Below are positions 51,929 to 60,062 of a DNA stretch of 64,000 nt, piece by piece. Each line of letters starts with the position of its first letter. Positions within the stretch are counted from its first letter, which is position 1. The notes under the pieces are model-generated. The model was given only the letters and a program-made list of their open reading frames with translations, did not search any database and was not told the DNA's origin. This stretch comes from Deltaproteobacteria bacterium (lineage in GTDB: Bacteria > Myxococcota_A > Polyangia > Polyangiales > Polyangiaceae): NCBI GenBank assembly GCA_016218915.1, contig JACRCQ010000058.1, positions 124,001-188,000 of the forward strand, in the 5' to 3' direction. The position numbers and the translations under genes are program-made.

Positions 51929-52636
51929 ATGCAGGACTCCGGACAAGCCGAACGGGACCGTCTCTTTGCTCGCTATGGCCGGCGATTCAGCAAAGGCGAC
52001 GTGATCTTCCGCGAGGGCGACGACGCCCCCGAGGGCTACCTCCTTCAGGAAGGGCGAATCCGCCTGGTTCGAAGGGTGAGAGGCATCGAGCGCAGCCTGA
52101 TGGTGCTGCGTCCCAACGAGCTGTTCGGGGAAACCGCGCTGCTTGACGGAGCTCGTCGCACGTCCACCGCGCTTGCCCTGACCGAGGGCTCGATTCTCGC
52201 GCTCGATCAGACGACCTTCCGTCGGCTGCTGGAAACCAGCCCCTCCATTGCGCTCCGCGTGGTCCAGCAGCTGGTTCGACGCCTTCGTGACGCTGAAGAT
52301 CAGATCGAGACGATGATGTTGCGCGACTCGCAATCGAAGATCGTCAACGCGTTGATCAAGCTGGCGCAGGCCGCCAACCCTTCTGATCGCTCATGCCTGC
52401 TCGCGATCTCACCGTTGGACCTCTCCACGCGCGTCGGCCTCGACGTAGATACGGTACGCCGGGGAGTACAGCAGCTTCGCGATGGGCAGTACGTCCGGGT
52501 GGTTGACGAGCACGTGGAGATCCCTGATCTCGAGGCGTTGGGAAGGCTCTACGCTCTGCTGGCGCTCAAGGAGGAGATCCGAGGGACAGACGGTTCGTCG
52601 CCGCCGCCCGCAGGCAGCATAGGCGGCCCGACATGA
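51929..52636 (+). CDS. Crp/Fnr-family transcriptional regulator
   Basis: A 235-residue regulator with an N-terminal cyclic-nucleotide-binding domain (about 14-130). The core segment FREGDDAPEGYLLQEGRIRL and the phosphate-cassette-like FGETALLDGARRTSTALA are present. A dimer helix follows, and then a C-terminal winged helix (about 150-225) with LSTRVGLDVDTVRRGVQQLRDGQYV. There are no Cys residues for an iron-sulphur cluster, so it is not a true Fnr. The ATG at 51929 is preferred to a TTG three codons upstream. tsaB is upstream; a long non-coding stretch follows. Confidence 0.9.
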   Translation: MQDSGQAERDRLFARYGRRFSKGDVIFREGDDAPEGYLLQEGRIRLVRRVRGIERSLMVLRPNELFGETALLDGARRTSTALALTEGSILALDQTTFRRLLETSPSIALRVVQQLVRRLRDAEDQIETMMLRDSQSKIVNALIKLAQAANPSDRSCLLAISPLDLSTRVGLDVDTVRRGVQQLRDGQYVRVVDEHVEIPDLEALGRLYALLALKEEIRGTDGSSPPPAGSIGGPT

Positions 52637-53233
52637 CGCGTTGCATCCATCCAGCATGCCGCGACGCTTCCATCATGGATGCAAATGGTTGATGCGTCGC
52701 ATCCATCCAACGCGCTGATCGAGCGGCAACCCGACGTCACCTCGCGCTCCTGATCACATCGCAGCCGAATCGGGCTGCGCGGTACTTGCTGCGATCAGAA
52801 CTGCCGAGAGCGTGGCTCGTTGTGTTCATGGACGATTCGGAATCCACTTGGAATAGAGCTGTTTGGTGGGTGTTCGGAGAGCCCGAAGGATCACGCGATG
52901 CACGTTCGGAGTTCCGTGGACCACGCGTGGATGGAGTCAGGTTTGACCCACCAACACGCGCGCGACCGAGATCGACCGCACTGCTTCTGGGGATGTCGCG
53001 ACGAAAAATGACAATATGCACGAAATACCCGAGCATGGTAGAATTGCGGCCGCTATTGGAAGCATTTGGCTTGTACAATAGATGAAGTGCGTATGTTCGC
53101 GAGTTGCAAGTTGCAAGAATAAACGTAATCAATGGTCAGAACCAGGAGCTGGCGACGTTCCGGGTTGACGCTGATCATGGCGTAGGTTAGTTCCGGCAGA
53201 CGGTTCAGGGTGTGACTCCCAGGCACACCCCCT
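52637..53233. other. Non-coding region with inverted/direct repeats and lower GC
   Basis: About 600 bp without a convincing gene. TTGCATCCAT (52641-52650) and ATGGATGCAA (52675-52684) are an inverted ten-base pair right after the Crp stop, and GCATCCATCCA recurs directly at 52643 and 52699. The stretch from about 52980 to 53130 is visibly AT-richer than its surroundings. A TTGACG at 53165-53170, with TAGTTC 17 bases later, may be the promoter of the next gene. It could be a decayed insert. Confidence 0.55.
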
Positions 53234-53269
53234 ATGACAGCGATGACAGGCTGCGCTGAGGCCAACGCG

Positions 53270-54145
53270 ATGACCCACCGTACGGAACAACTCGGATCGA
53301 CGACCGCGAGCAACGCGCGTCGCCTCTCCGTGTGTTTCCGGCGTGTGAGATGGACGGCCGTCGCGCTCGGTGTGGGCCTGCCCTTGGTTCTTGCTTGCGG
53401 GCGTTCCCAGGGACGCTCGATGACGGCGGCCGATCCAGAGCGTCAGGCTGAGGCTGAGTGCGATGTCGCGCGCGATTTGTTCGTCAATCGCGGGCAACCT
53501 CGTGCTGCGATCTCCCATGCCCTCAAGGCCATGGACCTCAACCAGGACAATGCCGAGGCGGCGCATCTGACAGCACTTATTTATCTTTACTTTTGCGCTA
53601 CATCCTCGGTCGATTGCCACCTCGACAAGGCCGAGAAGTACGCGCGTCTTGCGGTCAAGAACCGCGATGGATTCCGGGAGGCGCAGAACACGCTCGGCGT
53701 GGTTCTGGTCCATCAGGGGCGCTATGACGACGCCATTTCGGTCCTCAAGCCCCTGACCCAGGACATCCAGTACGCCACCCCGGAGAACGCCTGGGGCAAT
53801 CTGGGATGGGCTTTCTTGCTCAAAGGAGAAGCGGACAGAGCGATTGAGACTTTGCGGCAAGCCGTCGCGCTCCAACCGGAGTTCTGCGTCGGCCAGTACA
53901 GGCTTGGCCTAGCTTACGAAAAAAAGGCTGACTTCAAGTCGGCTCGCGACTTCTACTCGCGAGCCCTGGAAACGGATCGCCCCGAGTGCAAGGGTCTTCA
54001 GGACGCCTATGCGGCCCGGGCCCGGGTTAGCGCCAGAATCGGTGCTGCCGACGATGCCAGGAGCGATCTGGAACGATGCCGTCAATTGGGAAGCGATACT
54101 CCCGCTGGTCGGGAGTGCGCAGCTTTGGCGGCCAAGCTGAGATGA
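53270..54145 (+). CDS. Lipoprotein with tetratricopeptide repeats (PilF-like)
   Basis: A lipoprotein of about 290 residues. The hydrophobic segment ends in a lipobox LVLAC after a longer than usual polar N-tail. At least five TPR-like repeats follow to the C-terminus: PRAAISHALKAMDLNQDNAEAAHLTAL, REAQNTLGVVLVHQGRYDDAISVL, AWGNLGWAFLLKGEADRAIETLRQAV and GQYRLGLAYEKKADFKSARDFYSRAL. This resembles PilF/PilW-type pilotins. The start is uncertain: ATG at 53234, 53243 or 53270, or a GTG at 53330 that would give the best signal-peptide length. Its stop overlaps an in-frame ATG of the next reading frame. Confidence 0.75.
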   Translation: MTHRTEQLGSTTASNARRLSVCFRRVRWTAVALGVGLPLVLACGRSQGRSMTAADPERQAEAECDVARDLFVNRGQPRAAISHALKAMDLNQDNAEAAHLTALIYLYFCATSSVDCHLDKAEKYARLAVKNRDGFREAQNTLGVVLVHQGRYDDAISVLKPLTQDIQYATPENAWGNLGWAFLLKGEADRAIETLRQAVALQPEFCVGQYRLGLAYEKKADFKSARDFYSRALETDRPECKGLQDAYAARARVSARIGAADDARSDLERCRQLGSDTPAGRECAALAAKLR

Positions 54146-54207
54146 TCGGGCAGCGGGGCCTTGCGGGGCGTCTAGGTGACGCGCCGTCGGAGCTCCGCGG
54201 AGGTAAG

Positions 54208-54633
54208 ATGGAATCGATCGGCAACTACCTCAGGCGCCGCCGGGAAGAGCGGGGAATGAGCGTGGGAGAGCTATCCCGCGCTACCCGCATCCCGTCCGCC
54301 ACCCTGTGTCGAATCGAAGGTGACCAGTTCGACGACCTACCCGGCGAGGTCTTTGTTCGCGGTTTTCTCAAGGCCTATGCTCGTGCGGTTGCGGTCCCTG
54401 TCGATGATGTCCTCGCTCGCTACACCTCGAGTCGCCGCATTGCCTGGGTGACTCCGCTGCCCTTCACCACCCCGATCCAGCGACCCCAGAACCGACGCTT
54501 CGGCGTCGCCATTGCCTTTGTTCTGCTCCTCATCCTGTTCACCCTCGCGGTCAGCATCGTGCTCAAGCCGCGTGGTCGCGACCTGCCGCAGGAGCTGTCT
54601 TCGCTGGATTCCACTCCTCTCATCCACGGCTGA
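54208..54633 (+). CDS. RodZ-like helix-turn-helix membrane protein
   Basis: A 141-residue protein with an N-terminal helix-turn-helix of the RodZ type (about 1-70, ESIGNYLRRRREERGMSVGELSRATRI), a linker, and one membrane helix at about 100-122. The periplasmic part is very short. It resembles the cytoplasmic half of RodZ, which links the MreB cytoskeleton to the membrane. The ATG at 54208 has a GGAGG site at 54199-54203; an upstream ATG at 54142 overlaps the TPR lipoprotein stop. recO follows on the same strand in the same frame. Confidence 0.78.
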   Translation: MESIGNYLRRRREERGMSVGELSRATRIPSATLCRIEGDQFDDLPGEVFVRGFLKAYARAVAVPVDDVLARYTSSRRIAWVTPLPFTTPIQRPQNRRFGVAIAFVLLLILFTLAVSIVLKPRGRDLPQELSSLDSTPLIHG

Positions 54634-54678
54634 ACCATCACGCGCAGTCGTCGCTCCACCTTCCTCACCACGCTCGCA

Positions 54679-55389
54679 TTGGTGGTCAGGTCCATCCCCT
54701 ATGCTGAGGCGGATCTGGTCGTGACGGTCTTCTCCGAGACCCTTGGCCTGGTCCCGGTCCTCGCCCGTGGTGCGCGCTCGTATCGAAAAGGCGCCCCAAG
54801 CTCCCTTGAGCCGCTCCACACCCTTCGACTCGAGCTCGGCGACCGCCAGGGCGCAGACCTGCTGTCTTTGCGTGCTGCGGCCATCGCCGTGGCTCGTCCC
54901 AGGCTGGCTGCGGATCTGGACTGCATGCAAGCTGCCGGTCAGGCCCTTCGCTGGCTTCGCCAGGGATTGCCTCCTCGCACCCCTGAACCCGAAACATGGA
55001 GCGAAATCAATCGCTTGCTCGACACGCTCGACTCCGAGCCCCTCACACGATCCCCGCTTCGACTCGTCGCGGAGTTCGGAATACGCCTCCTTGCCACCCT
55101 TGGATACGCCCTGCACCTCGATCGGTGCGTGGTGTGCGGGCGCTCTTGCCAGCCCGGCAGGGCGGCCTACGTGGACCCGAGCCGGGGGGGGATCGTCTGC
55201 AGCCAGTGTGGCGGCGCGAGCCGATTGCTCGACGGTAGCACCCGGGATCGGCTCCTGCAGGCAGCAAGGGGAGGAGAGGGAGTGCTGCTCGAGGCTGATG
55301 CTGGGCAGGGGATGGAGCTGGTGGACGCCATGCTGCGGGCGCACGTGGGGATCGAGCCGGAGCCGTCCCGCCGCAACCCGTGCAAATGA
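54679..55389 (+). CDS. recO: DNA repair protein RecO
   Basis: RecO helps RecR load RecA on single-stranded DNA in the RecFOR pathway. The protein has about 236 residues with an OB-fold N-terminal domain (LVVTVFSETLGLVPVLARGARS) and a helical C-terminal domain holding the zinc cysteines CxxC (CVVCG, about 151-154) and CSQCG (about 176-179). The start is unsure: the ORF begins with a GTG at 54679, three codons short of the usual family start. A TTG lies just before it. It follows the RodZ-like gene with 45 bp between. Confidence 0.88.
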   Translation: MVVRSIPYAEADLVVTVFSETLGLVPVLARGARSYRKGAPSSLEPLHTLRLELGDRQGADLLSLRAAAIAVARPRLAADLDCMQAAGQALRWLRQGLPPRTPEPETWSEINRLLDTLDSEPLTRSPLRLVAEFGIRLLATLGYALHLDRCVVCGRSCQPGRAAYVDPSRGGIVCSQCGGASRLLDGSTRDRLLQAARGGEGVLLEADAGQGMELVDAMLRAHVGIEPEPSRRNPCK

Positions 55390-55475
55390 CCCTCAGTACC
55401 CGCAATTCGACCTGGAATCGGGGAGCGGTTGGGGGATGCAACACGGCGCGGACGGAAGTATAAGGGCTGCCGATC

Positions 55476-55490
55476 TGACCCATAGGGTCA
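55476..55490. promoter_or_regulatory. Inverted repeat TGACCC-ATA-GGGTCA upstream of serC
   Basis: A perfect six-base inverted repeat with a three-base spacer, about 20 bases before the serC start. It may be an operator overlapping the transcript start, or a weak mRNA hairpin. AGGAAAGG follows as the ribosome site. Confidence 0.4.
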
Positions 55491-55510
55491 CCCCAGGAAA
55501 GGACACAATC

Positions 55511-56602
55511 ATGGCGCGAGTCCTCAACTTCAATGCTGGGCCGGCTGCGTTGCCGCTGGCCGCTCTCGAAAAGGCTCAACAGGAGATGCTCGACTGGCAG
55601 GGCACTGGCATGTCGCTCATGGAGCACAGCCATCGGGGCAAGGACTACGACGCTCTGCACCAGCAGACGATCGCCCTGATGCGCGAGCTGCTCTCCATCC
55701 CCGAGGACTACCACGTGATGTTCCTGCAGGGCGGCGCGAGCCAGCAGTTCGCCGTGGTTCCCATGAACCTGCTGCCCGCCGGCAAGAGCGCCGACTACGT
55801 CGTGACCGGTGCTTGGGGGCAAAAGGCTTTCTCCGAGGCCAAGAACGTCGGCACCGTGCGCCTCGCCGCTACCACCGAGGACAACAAGGCCTTCGTTCGC
55901 GTCCCCAAGAAGGATGAGATCAAAGTCGATCCCAATGCCGCGTACCTGCACTTCACCTCGAACGAGACCATCCACGGGGTGCAGTTCCACGACAACGAGC
56001 CCGACGCTGGCGGCGTGCCGCTGGTCTGCGACATGTCGAGCGACTTCATGTGGCGCAAGTTCGACGTCAAGCGCTACTCCCTGATCTACGCAGGCGCGCA
56101 GAAGAACATCGGGCCTGCCGGCGTCACCGTGGTGATCGCTCGCAAGGATCTCGTCGAGAAGGGACGCACGGACATCCCGAAGATCTTCCGCTACTCGACC
56201 CAGGCGGGAGAGAACTCGATGTACAACACCTGCCCGACGTTCGGCATCTACATGATCCGCAACGTCATGCAGTGGATCAAGGACTCGGGCGGCCTTGATC
56301 AGATCGAGAAGTGGAACCGCGAGAAGGCCAAGACGGTCTACGACTTCCTCGATGCGCACGGCAGCTTCTACCGCGCGCCGGTCCAGAAGGACTCGCGCTC
56401 GGTCATGAACATCGTGTTCCGTCTTCCCACCGAAGACCTCGAGGCCAAGCTCATCGCCGAGGCGAAGAAGGCCGGCATGGTTGGCCTCAAGGGACACCGC
56501 AGCGTCGGCGGCATCCGCATCTCCGCCTACAACGCCGTGTCTCTCGAAGCCGTCTCGAAGATCGTCGCCTTCATGGAGACCTTCGCCAAGGCCAACGGCT
56601 GA
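55511..56602 (+). CDS. serC: Phosphoserine aminotransferase
   Basis: SerC converts 3-phosphohydroxypyruvate to phosphoserine, with pyridoxal phosphate, in serine synthesis. The 363-residue protein is the family length. It starts with VLNFNAGPAALP and has the phosphate-binding QGGASQQF (about 74-81). The PLP-binding Lys is in AGAQKNIGPAG (about 195-205), and RSVGGIRISAYNA lies near the end. The ATG at 55511 has an AGGAAAGG site. It stands alone between recO and a minus-strand hypothetical gene; serA is not in the window. Confidence 0.97.
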   Translation: MARVLNFNAGPAALPLAALEKAQQEMLDWQGTGMSLMEHSHRGKDYDALHQQTIALMRELLSIPEDYHVMFLQGGASQQFAVVPMNLLPAGKSADYVVTGAWGQKAFSEAKNVGTVRLAATTEDNKAFVRVPKKDEIKVDPNAAYLHFTSNETIHGVQFHDNEPDAGGVPLVCDMSSDFMWRKFDVKRYSLIYAGAQKNIGPAGVTVVIARKDLVEKGRTDIPKIFRYSTQAGENSMYNTCPTFGIYMIRNVMQWIKDSGGLDQIEKWNREKAKTVYDFLDAHGSFYRAPVQKDSRSVMNIVFRLPTEDLEAKLIAEAKKAGMVGLKGHRSVGGIRISAYNAVSLEAVSKIVAFMETFAKANG

Positions 56603-56612
56603 TTCGTCGACA

Positions 56613-56633
56613 CAGCGAGCAGCACGCTCGCTG
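56613..56633. terminator. Hairpin after serC
   Basis: CAGCGAGC (56613-56620) and GCTCGCTG (56626-56633) form a perfect eight-base stem with a five-base loop, 10 bases after the serC stop. It lies between convergent genes and could end both transcripts, though no T-run follows. Confidence 0.45.
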
Positions 56634-56660
56634 ACCGTCGCTCCCCCAACGAATACGCAG

Positions 56661-57569
56661 CTAGAACACCGGCCAGGGCGTCGCGTTCAGCTGCGTGTGC
56701 CCCACGCGTTCACCATCCGGATTGCGCACGGTCGTGCGACCTGCTCCAAGCAGCGGCAGCGAGCCGACCAGCAGCCCCACGCCCACCACCATCCCCACCA
56801 CGCCGCCAACCACCGCCCCGTCCTTGTCCTCGAAGCGTCCCAGCGCGTAGACCAGCCCGGATGCCAGCTCCACGCTGATGCCCGAGATCAGCAGCCCACG
56901 ACCCCAGCTGTGCGAGCTCTCGAGACCGGGTCGCACGACCAGCTTGATCGTGTTGCCTTCGCCTTTGACATGAAACGGGTTCGAGGGGCGAAGCTCGGGC
57001 CCACCGATGCGCAGGCTTCGCTCATCGACTTCGATATGGCGATCGCACGGAGCCTGGCAGGTGCGCTGCCAGGGCGCGCTTGCGTCGTAGCGAGGGCGCT
57101 CCTCGAGCCACAGCCGTGCATCAGGAGGCACGATGTGGACCATGACCTTGCCCGCGGTCGGGACGAGATCGGGCCGAGCAGGCGCAGTCGGCACAGGACG
57201 GCTGGTCGCCGAGCCAGAGGCAACCGTCGGCTGGGTGATCCAGGATGCTCGCGCTACCTCGCTCCACGCCACGGTGCGCACCTCCCCGGTCGCGAGCTGC
57301 AGCACCACCCTGCGCCCCGGATCGTACTCGATGATCTGTCCGCGCAGTACGCCACCAGAGCGAAGCCACAGCACCTGCTCGGGCGAAGAGGCCATGGAGC
57401 CAGCGGATACGGCTGCGGAGACCGTCGGGGCAGCAGAGGCAGGCGGAAGGCTGGAAGATGACGACGAGGCGGCAGGCGACGGGAGCTGGGCATGACCGAT
57501 ACCTGCCAGCAGCAGCGGCATGGCAGCCACTCCGAGCACGATCGCGGTTGCCCTGTTGCGCCGAGCCAT
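56661..57569 (-). CDS. Exported protein of unknown function with one C-terminal membrane segment
   Basis: A 302-residue protein with a signal peptide (cleavage about 27, after GHA). A Ser/Pro/Ala-rich stretch follows, then a beta-rich domain starting VLWLRSGGVLRGQIIEYDPGRRVVLQLATG, which is typical of SH3-like domains in myxobacterial envelope proteins. A PEGA-like segment (VMVHIVPPDARLWLEE) and hydrophobic stretches near the C-terminus (about 230-285, Gly/Val/Leu-rich) complete it. The ATG at 57569 is chosen because upstream in-frame codons give an Arg-rich extension. Convergent with serC, divergent from the SCP2-like gene. Confidence 0.68.
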   Translation of the reverse strand: MARRNRATAIVLGVAAMPLLLAGIGHAQLPSPAASSSSSSLPPASAAPTVSAAVSAGSMASSPEQVLWLRSGGVLRGQIIEYDPGRRVVLQLATGEVRTVAWSEVARASWITQPTVASGSATSRPVPTAPARPDLVPTAGKVMVHIVPPDARLWLEERPRYDASAPWQRTCQAPCDRHIEVDERSLRIGGPELRPSNPFHVKGEGNTIKLVVRPGLESSHSWGRGLLISGISVELASGLVYALGRFEDKDGAVVGGVVGMVVGVGLLVGSLPLLGAGRTTVRNPDGERVGHTQLNATPWPVF

Positions 57570-57676
57570 GGATCTGCGATGAGCATGACTTCGCGTCAGG
57601 CGCAACAGGTTCCTGGTCGGACGGTGCGGTCGGCGCCCCTTGACACCCGAGCGAGTCAGGCTCACGCAACGTTTCG

Positions 57677-58126
57677 ATGACGCCGCAAATCGATCTAGCG
57701 CCCGGGACCGAAGCCAACGGCATGGCCATGATGATCGCGGATCTGGTTCGCCAGAACCTCGAGCTGAAGCCGCACAAGTGCGCGGACTTCGAGTCCTTGA
57801 CTGGAACCGTGGCGATTGTGGCCGAGGACGCCGAGGTGGCGCTGACGATTCGTTTCGAGCACGGGCACGCGGTCGTCCATGACGGGATTGTAGGAATCCC
57901 GGATGTGACGATCCGCGGTGACAGCGAGAGCGTGCTCACGATGTCCAACCTCCCGATCCACCCGTACTTCAACGCACCGGTGGTTCTTCCCGGAGACCGC
58001 GAGGGGTGGGCAGTGCTGCGCGGGATGCTGTCGAGCCTGCTGTCGCGCAAGCTCCGCATCCAGGGCGCGATACTCCACCTGCCGTTGATGCTCCGACTGG
58101 CTCGCGTGATGTCCGTCAACGGGTAG
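57677..58126 (+). CDS. SCP2-like sterol/lipid-binding domain protein
   Basis: A 149-residue cytoplasmic protein resembling the SCP2 lipid-transfer fold: a helical start, then the beta-rich segment GTVAIVAEDAEVALTIRFEHGHAVVHDG, and IPDVTIRGDSESVLTM in the normal order. The hydrophobic C-terminal helix (about 120-142) would close the lipid tunnel. No catalytic residues are expected. Function in bacteria is unclear; it may carry fatty acids or other lipids. It is divergent from the exported-protein gene and upstream of the FHA pair. Confidence 0.72.
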   Translation: MTPQIDLAPGTEANGMAMMIADLVRQNLELKPHKCADFESLTGTVAIVAEDAEVALTIRFEHGHAVVHDGIVGIPDVTIRGDSESVLTMSNLPIHPYFNAPVVLPGDREGWAVLRGMLSSLLSRKLRIQGAILHLPLMLRLARVMSVNG

Positions 58127-58208
58127 AGATCCTTTGACGCACGGGCACATACGGCGCTACTCTGAACGCTCGGCTTGATTCACGTCGTGCGGAAAGATGG
58201 TCTGAGCC

Positions 58209-59087
58209 GTGGCGCGTTACAGGCTTCGATTCCAACTCCAGGAAATCGATCTTTCGCCCGGAAACACGATCCTCGGGCGAAGCCCGGATTGTCACGTCAC
58301 CATCGAGGATCCGCTGGTGTCTCGCCAGCATGCCAAGCTCAGCATCGAGAACGGGCTCATCCTGTTCGAGGACCTCGGCTCTCGCAACGGCTCGCGTGTC
58401 AACGGCGTGCTCGCTCGAGGCAAAGTGCCCGTGCAGGATGGCGACCGCCTGCGCATCGGCACCCAGGAGTTCGTCTTCTGCAAGATCTCGAGTGACCGCT
58501 CCGGTCCCTTGAACCGCAAGACCGGGTTCCTCCTGTATTGTGCGAACTGCAAGCTCCCCTACGCCGAGGAAATGGTCGCGTGCCCGCACTGCGGCTCGCA
58601 GGAGCGCACCGAGGAGGAGCAGACCCTGACAGGCGTCAAGGGCGACGATCATTCCAGCTGGGCGTTGCTCCTGGTCATCGACGTGCTCGATCGAGCGGTC
58701 TCGTCGCAGCGTTTCAGCGACGCAGAGCGAATGATGCGTCGCGCAGCCACGGCGGTCGATGATCTGGTCACCTCCAAGGCTCCGATTGACAGTGCACAGT
58801 TCGAGAAGTTTGCCGACGTCGCCTCGCGCTACGCCGCGGCCCAGAGGAGCGATCAGTGGGCCAGCTGGCTGCTCGCCACCTACGTCGCCGTAGGGCTTGT
58901 GCCGCACCCCGAAGTCGTGTCTCAATTGCGGGGAATTCGTCTCGAAGGCGCAAGTGGCGCAAAGGCCATCGACTCCATCATCGAGTCGGCCAAGTCGCGC
59001 CGCGATCGTCTGAGCGACGAGGACGTGGAAGCCCTGTCGATCCTCGAGTTGTGGGGTCAGAGTCTGAAACGGAACACTGGCGCGTGA
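58209..59087 (+). CDS. FHA-domain protein with zinc ribbon
   Basis: A 292-residue protein. The FHA domain (about 1-95) has GRSPDC (24-29), SRQH (38-41) and GSRNG (57-61), the phosphothreonine-binding set. A zinc-ribbon-like segment follows, with C111/C114 and C125/C128. The rest (about 140-292) is helical and matches no named family. The start is a GTG at 58209. Its stop overlaps the next FHA gene's start (TGATG at 59085-59089), so the two are made together and probably form a phospho-dependent partner pair. No kinase gene is adjacent. Confidence 0.85.
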   Translation: MARYRLRFQLQEIDLSPGNTILGRSPDCHVTIEDPLVSRQHAKLSIENGLILFEDLGSRNGSRVNGVLARGKVPVQDGDRLRIGTQEFVFCKISSDRSGPLNRKTGFLLYCANCKLPYAEEMVACPHCGSQERTEEEQTLTGVKGDDHSSWALLLVIDVLDRAVSSQRFSDAERMMRRAATAVDDLVTSKAPIDSAQFEKFADVASRYAAAQRSDQWASWLLATYVAVGLVPHPEVVSQLRGIRLEGASGAKAIDSIIESAKSRRDRLSDEDVEALSILELWGQSLKRNTGA

Positions 59088-59932
59088 TGGTCTTTCGCCT
59101 CCGTTATCTCCAGCACGACTTCGAATTGACGCCCGGCCGATTCGTGATCGGACGTAGCACCGAGTGCCAGCTGTCGCTCGATGACCCGCTCGTGTCGCGC
59201 AAGCACGCCTTGCTCGTCGTCGCTGACAGCAACGTGGAGGTCCAGGACCTCGGCAGTCGCAACGGCGTGCTCGTCAACGGAACCAAGATCGAGGGATCGA
59301 CCCGGCTCGCGGACGGCGACATGATCACCATCGGATCGCAGGAGATGGTCCTGTCGGCCCACGTTGCCTCGTCGCGCCCCGCAGCAGGGTTCGTCTCTCC
59401 GCACAGGCTGGGAACCGAGACCATCACGTCGATGCAGCCGGTCAAGGGCGACACCAGCCCTCGCCTCGGCCCAACCGAGCCTCCTGAGACAGCGTCCACC
59501 AGCAAACGCGATGCGTTCCGTCTGCTCGGCGGCGTAGCGGACAAGGCCCTTGCCCTTGGACGCGCCGAGGAGGCCGAGCGTCTCTTGAGCACGCTGCTCG
59601 AGCACGTCTCTGCCACGGTGCGGGGCGGGCTCGAATGGGATCCCGGGCTGGTAGAGCAGGCAGGGCGCTACGGCTCCAAGCTTGCGATCGCCACGGGCAA
59701 AGCGCGCTGGGTCGACTACGTGATCGATCTGCACATGAACGCGAAGAAGGCTTGTGCAGCGCAGACCATCGACGAGCTGCACACGGCGCTGCGCAAGACC
59801 AAGAACGTCAACCTGTCCGCGCTGCGCGCCTACGTGAAGATGATGAAGGAGCTCGCTCCCACGCTCAGCCCAGCGGAGCGCTTCCTGGTGCAGCGAATCG
59901 AGGGGCTCGAGCGGCTGGCGGGTGCGGGGTAG
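59087..59932 (+). CDS. Second FHA-domain protein
   Basis: A 281-residue paralogue of the gene just upstream. The FHA domain (about 1-95) has GRSTEC, SRKH and GSRNG. The zinc ribbon of the first protein is absent and is replaced by a short Pro/Thr-rich linker. The C-terminal region (about 145-281) is helical, with similarity in length and pattern to the first protein. The ATG at 59087 overlaps the upstream stop. Likely arisen by tandem duplication and then specialised. Both may read phosphothreonine marks made by a Ser/Thr kinase encoded elsewhere. Confidence 0.85.
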   Translation: MVFRLRYLQHDFELTPGRFVIGRSTECQLSLDDPLVSRKHALLVVADSNVEVQDLGSRNGVLVNGTKIEGSTRLADGDMITIGSQEMVLSAHVASSRPAAGFVSPHRLGTETITSMQPVKGDTSPRLGPTEPPETASTSKRDAFRLLGGVADKALALGRAEEAERLLSTLLEHVSATVRGGLEWDPGLVEQAGRYGSKLAIATGKARWVDYVIDLHMNAKKACAAQTIDELHTALRKTKNVNLSALRAYVKMMKELAPTLSPAERFLVQRIEGLERLAGAG

Positions 59933-59943
59933 AGCTCCGGAGA

Positions 59944-60053
59944 GAACTAGGAACTGGGGACTAGCAACGCGAACGCGAACGCGAATGCCAGAGGAGATCT
60001 GCTCCGCTCATTCCGTGTTCTTCGTTCGCATTCCTGTTCCTTGTTCCTAGTTA
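59944..60053. repeat. Intergenic imperfect palindrome, a dispersed repeat
   Basis: AACTAGGAAC near the left end is inverted as GTTCCTAGTT at 60043-60052, and a GCGAAC tandem run pairs imperfectly with TTCGCATTCC further right. The right arm matches 20 of 23 bases of 23537-23559. It looks like a small mobile or regulatory hairpin element present at least twice in this window. Confidence 0.65.
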
Positions 60054-60062
60054 TCGATCTGC

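Noticed and set aside
52786..53085. A possible 99-residue plus-strand gene
   Set aside because: No ribosome site, no recognisable family, and codon use differs from neighbours; kept only as part of the non-coding gap.
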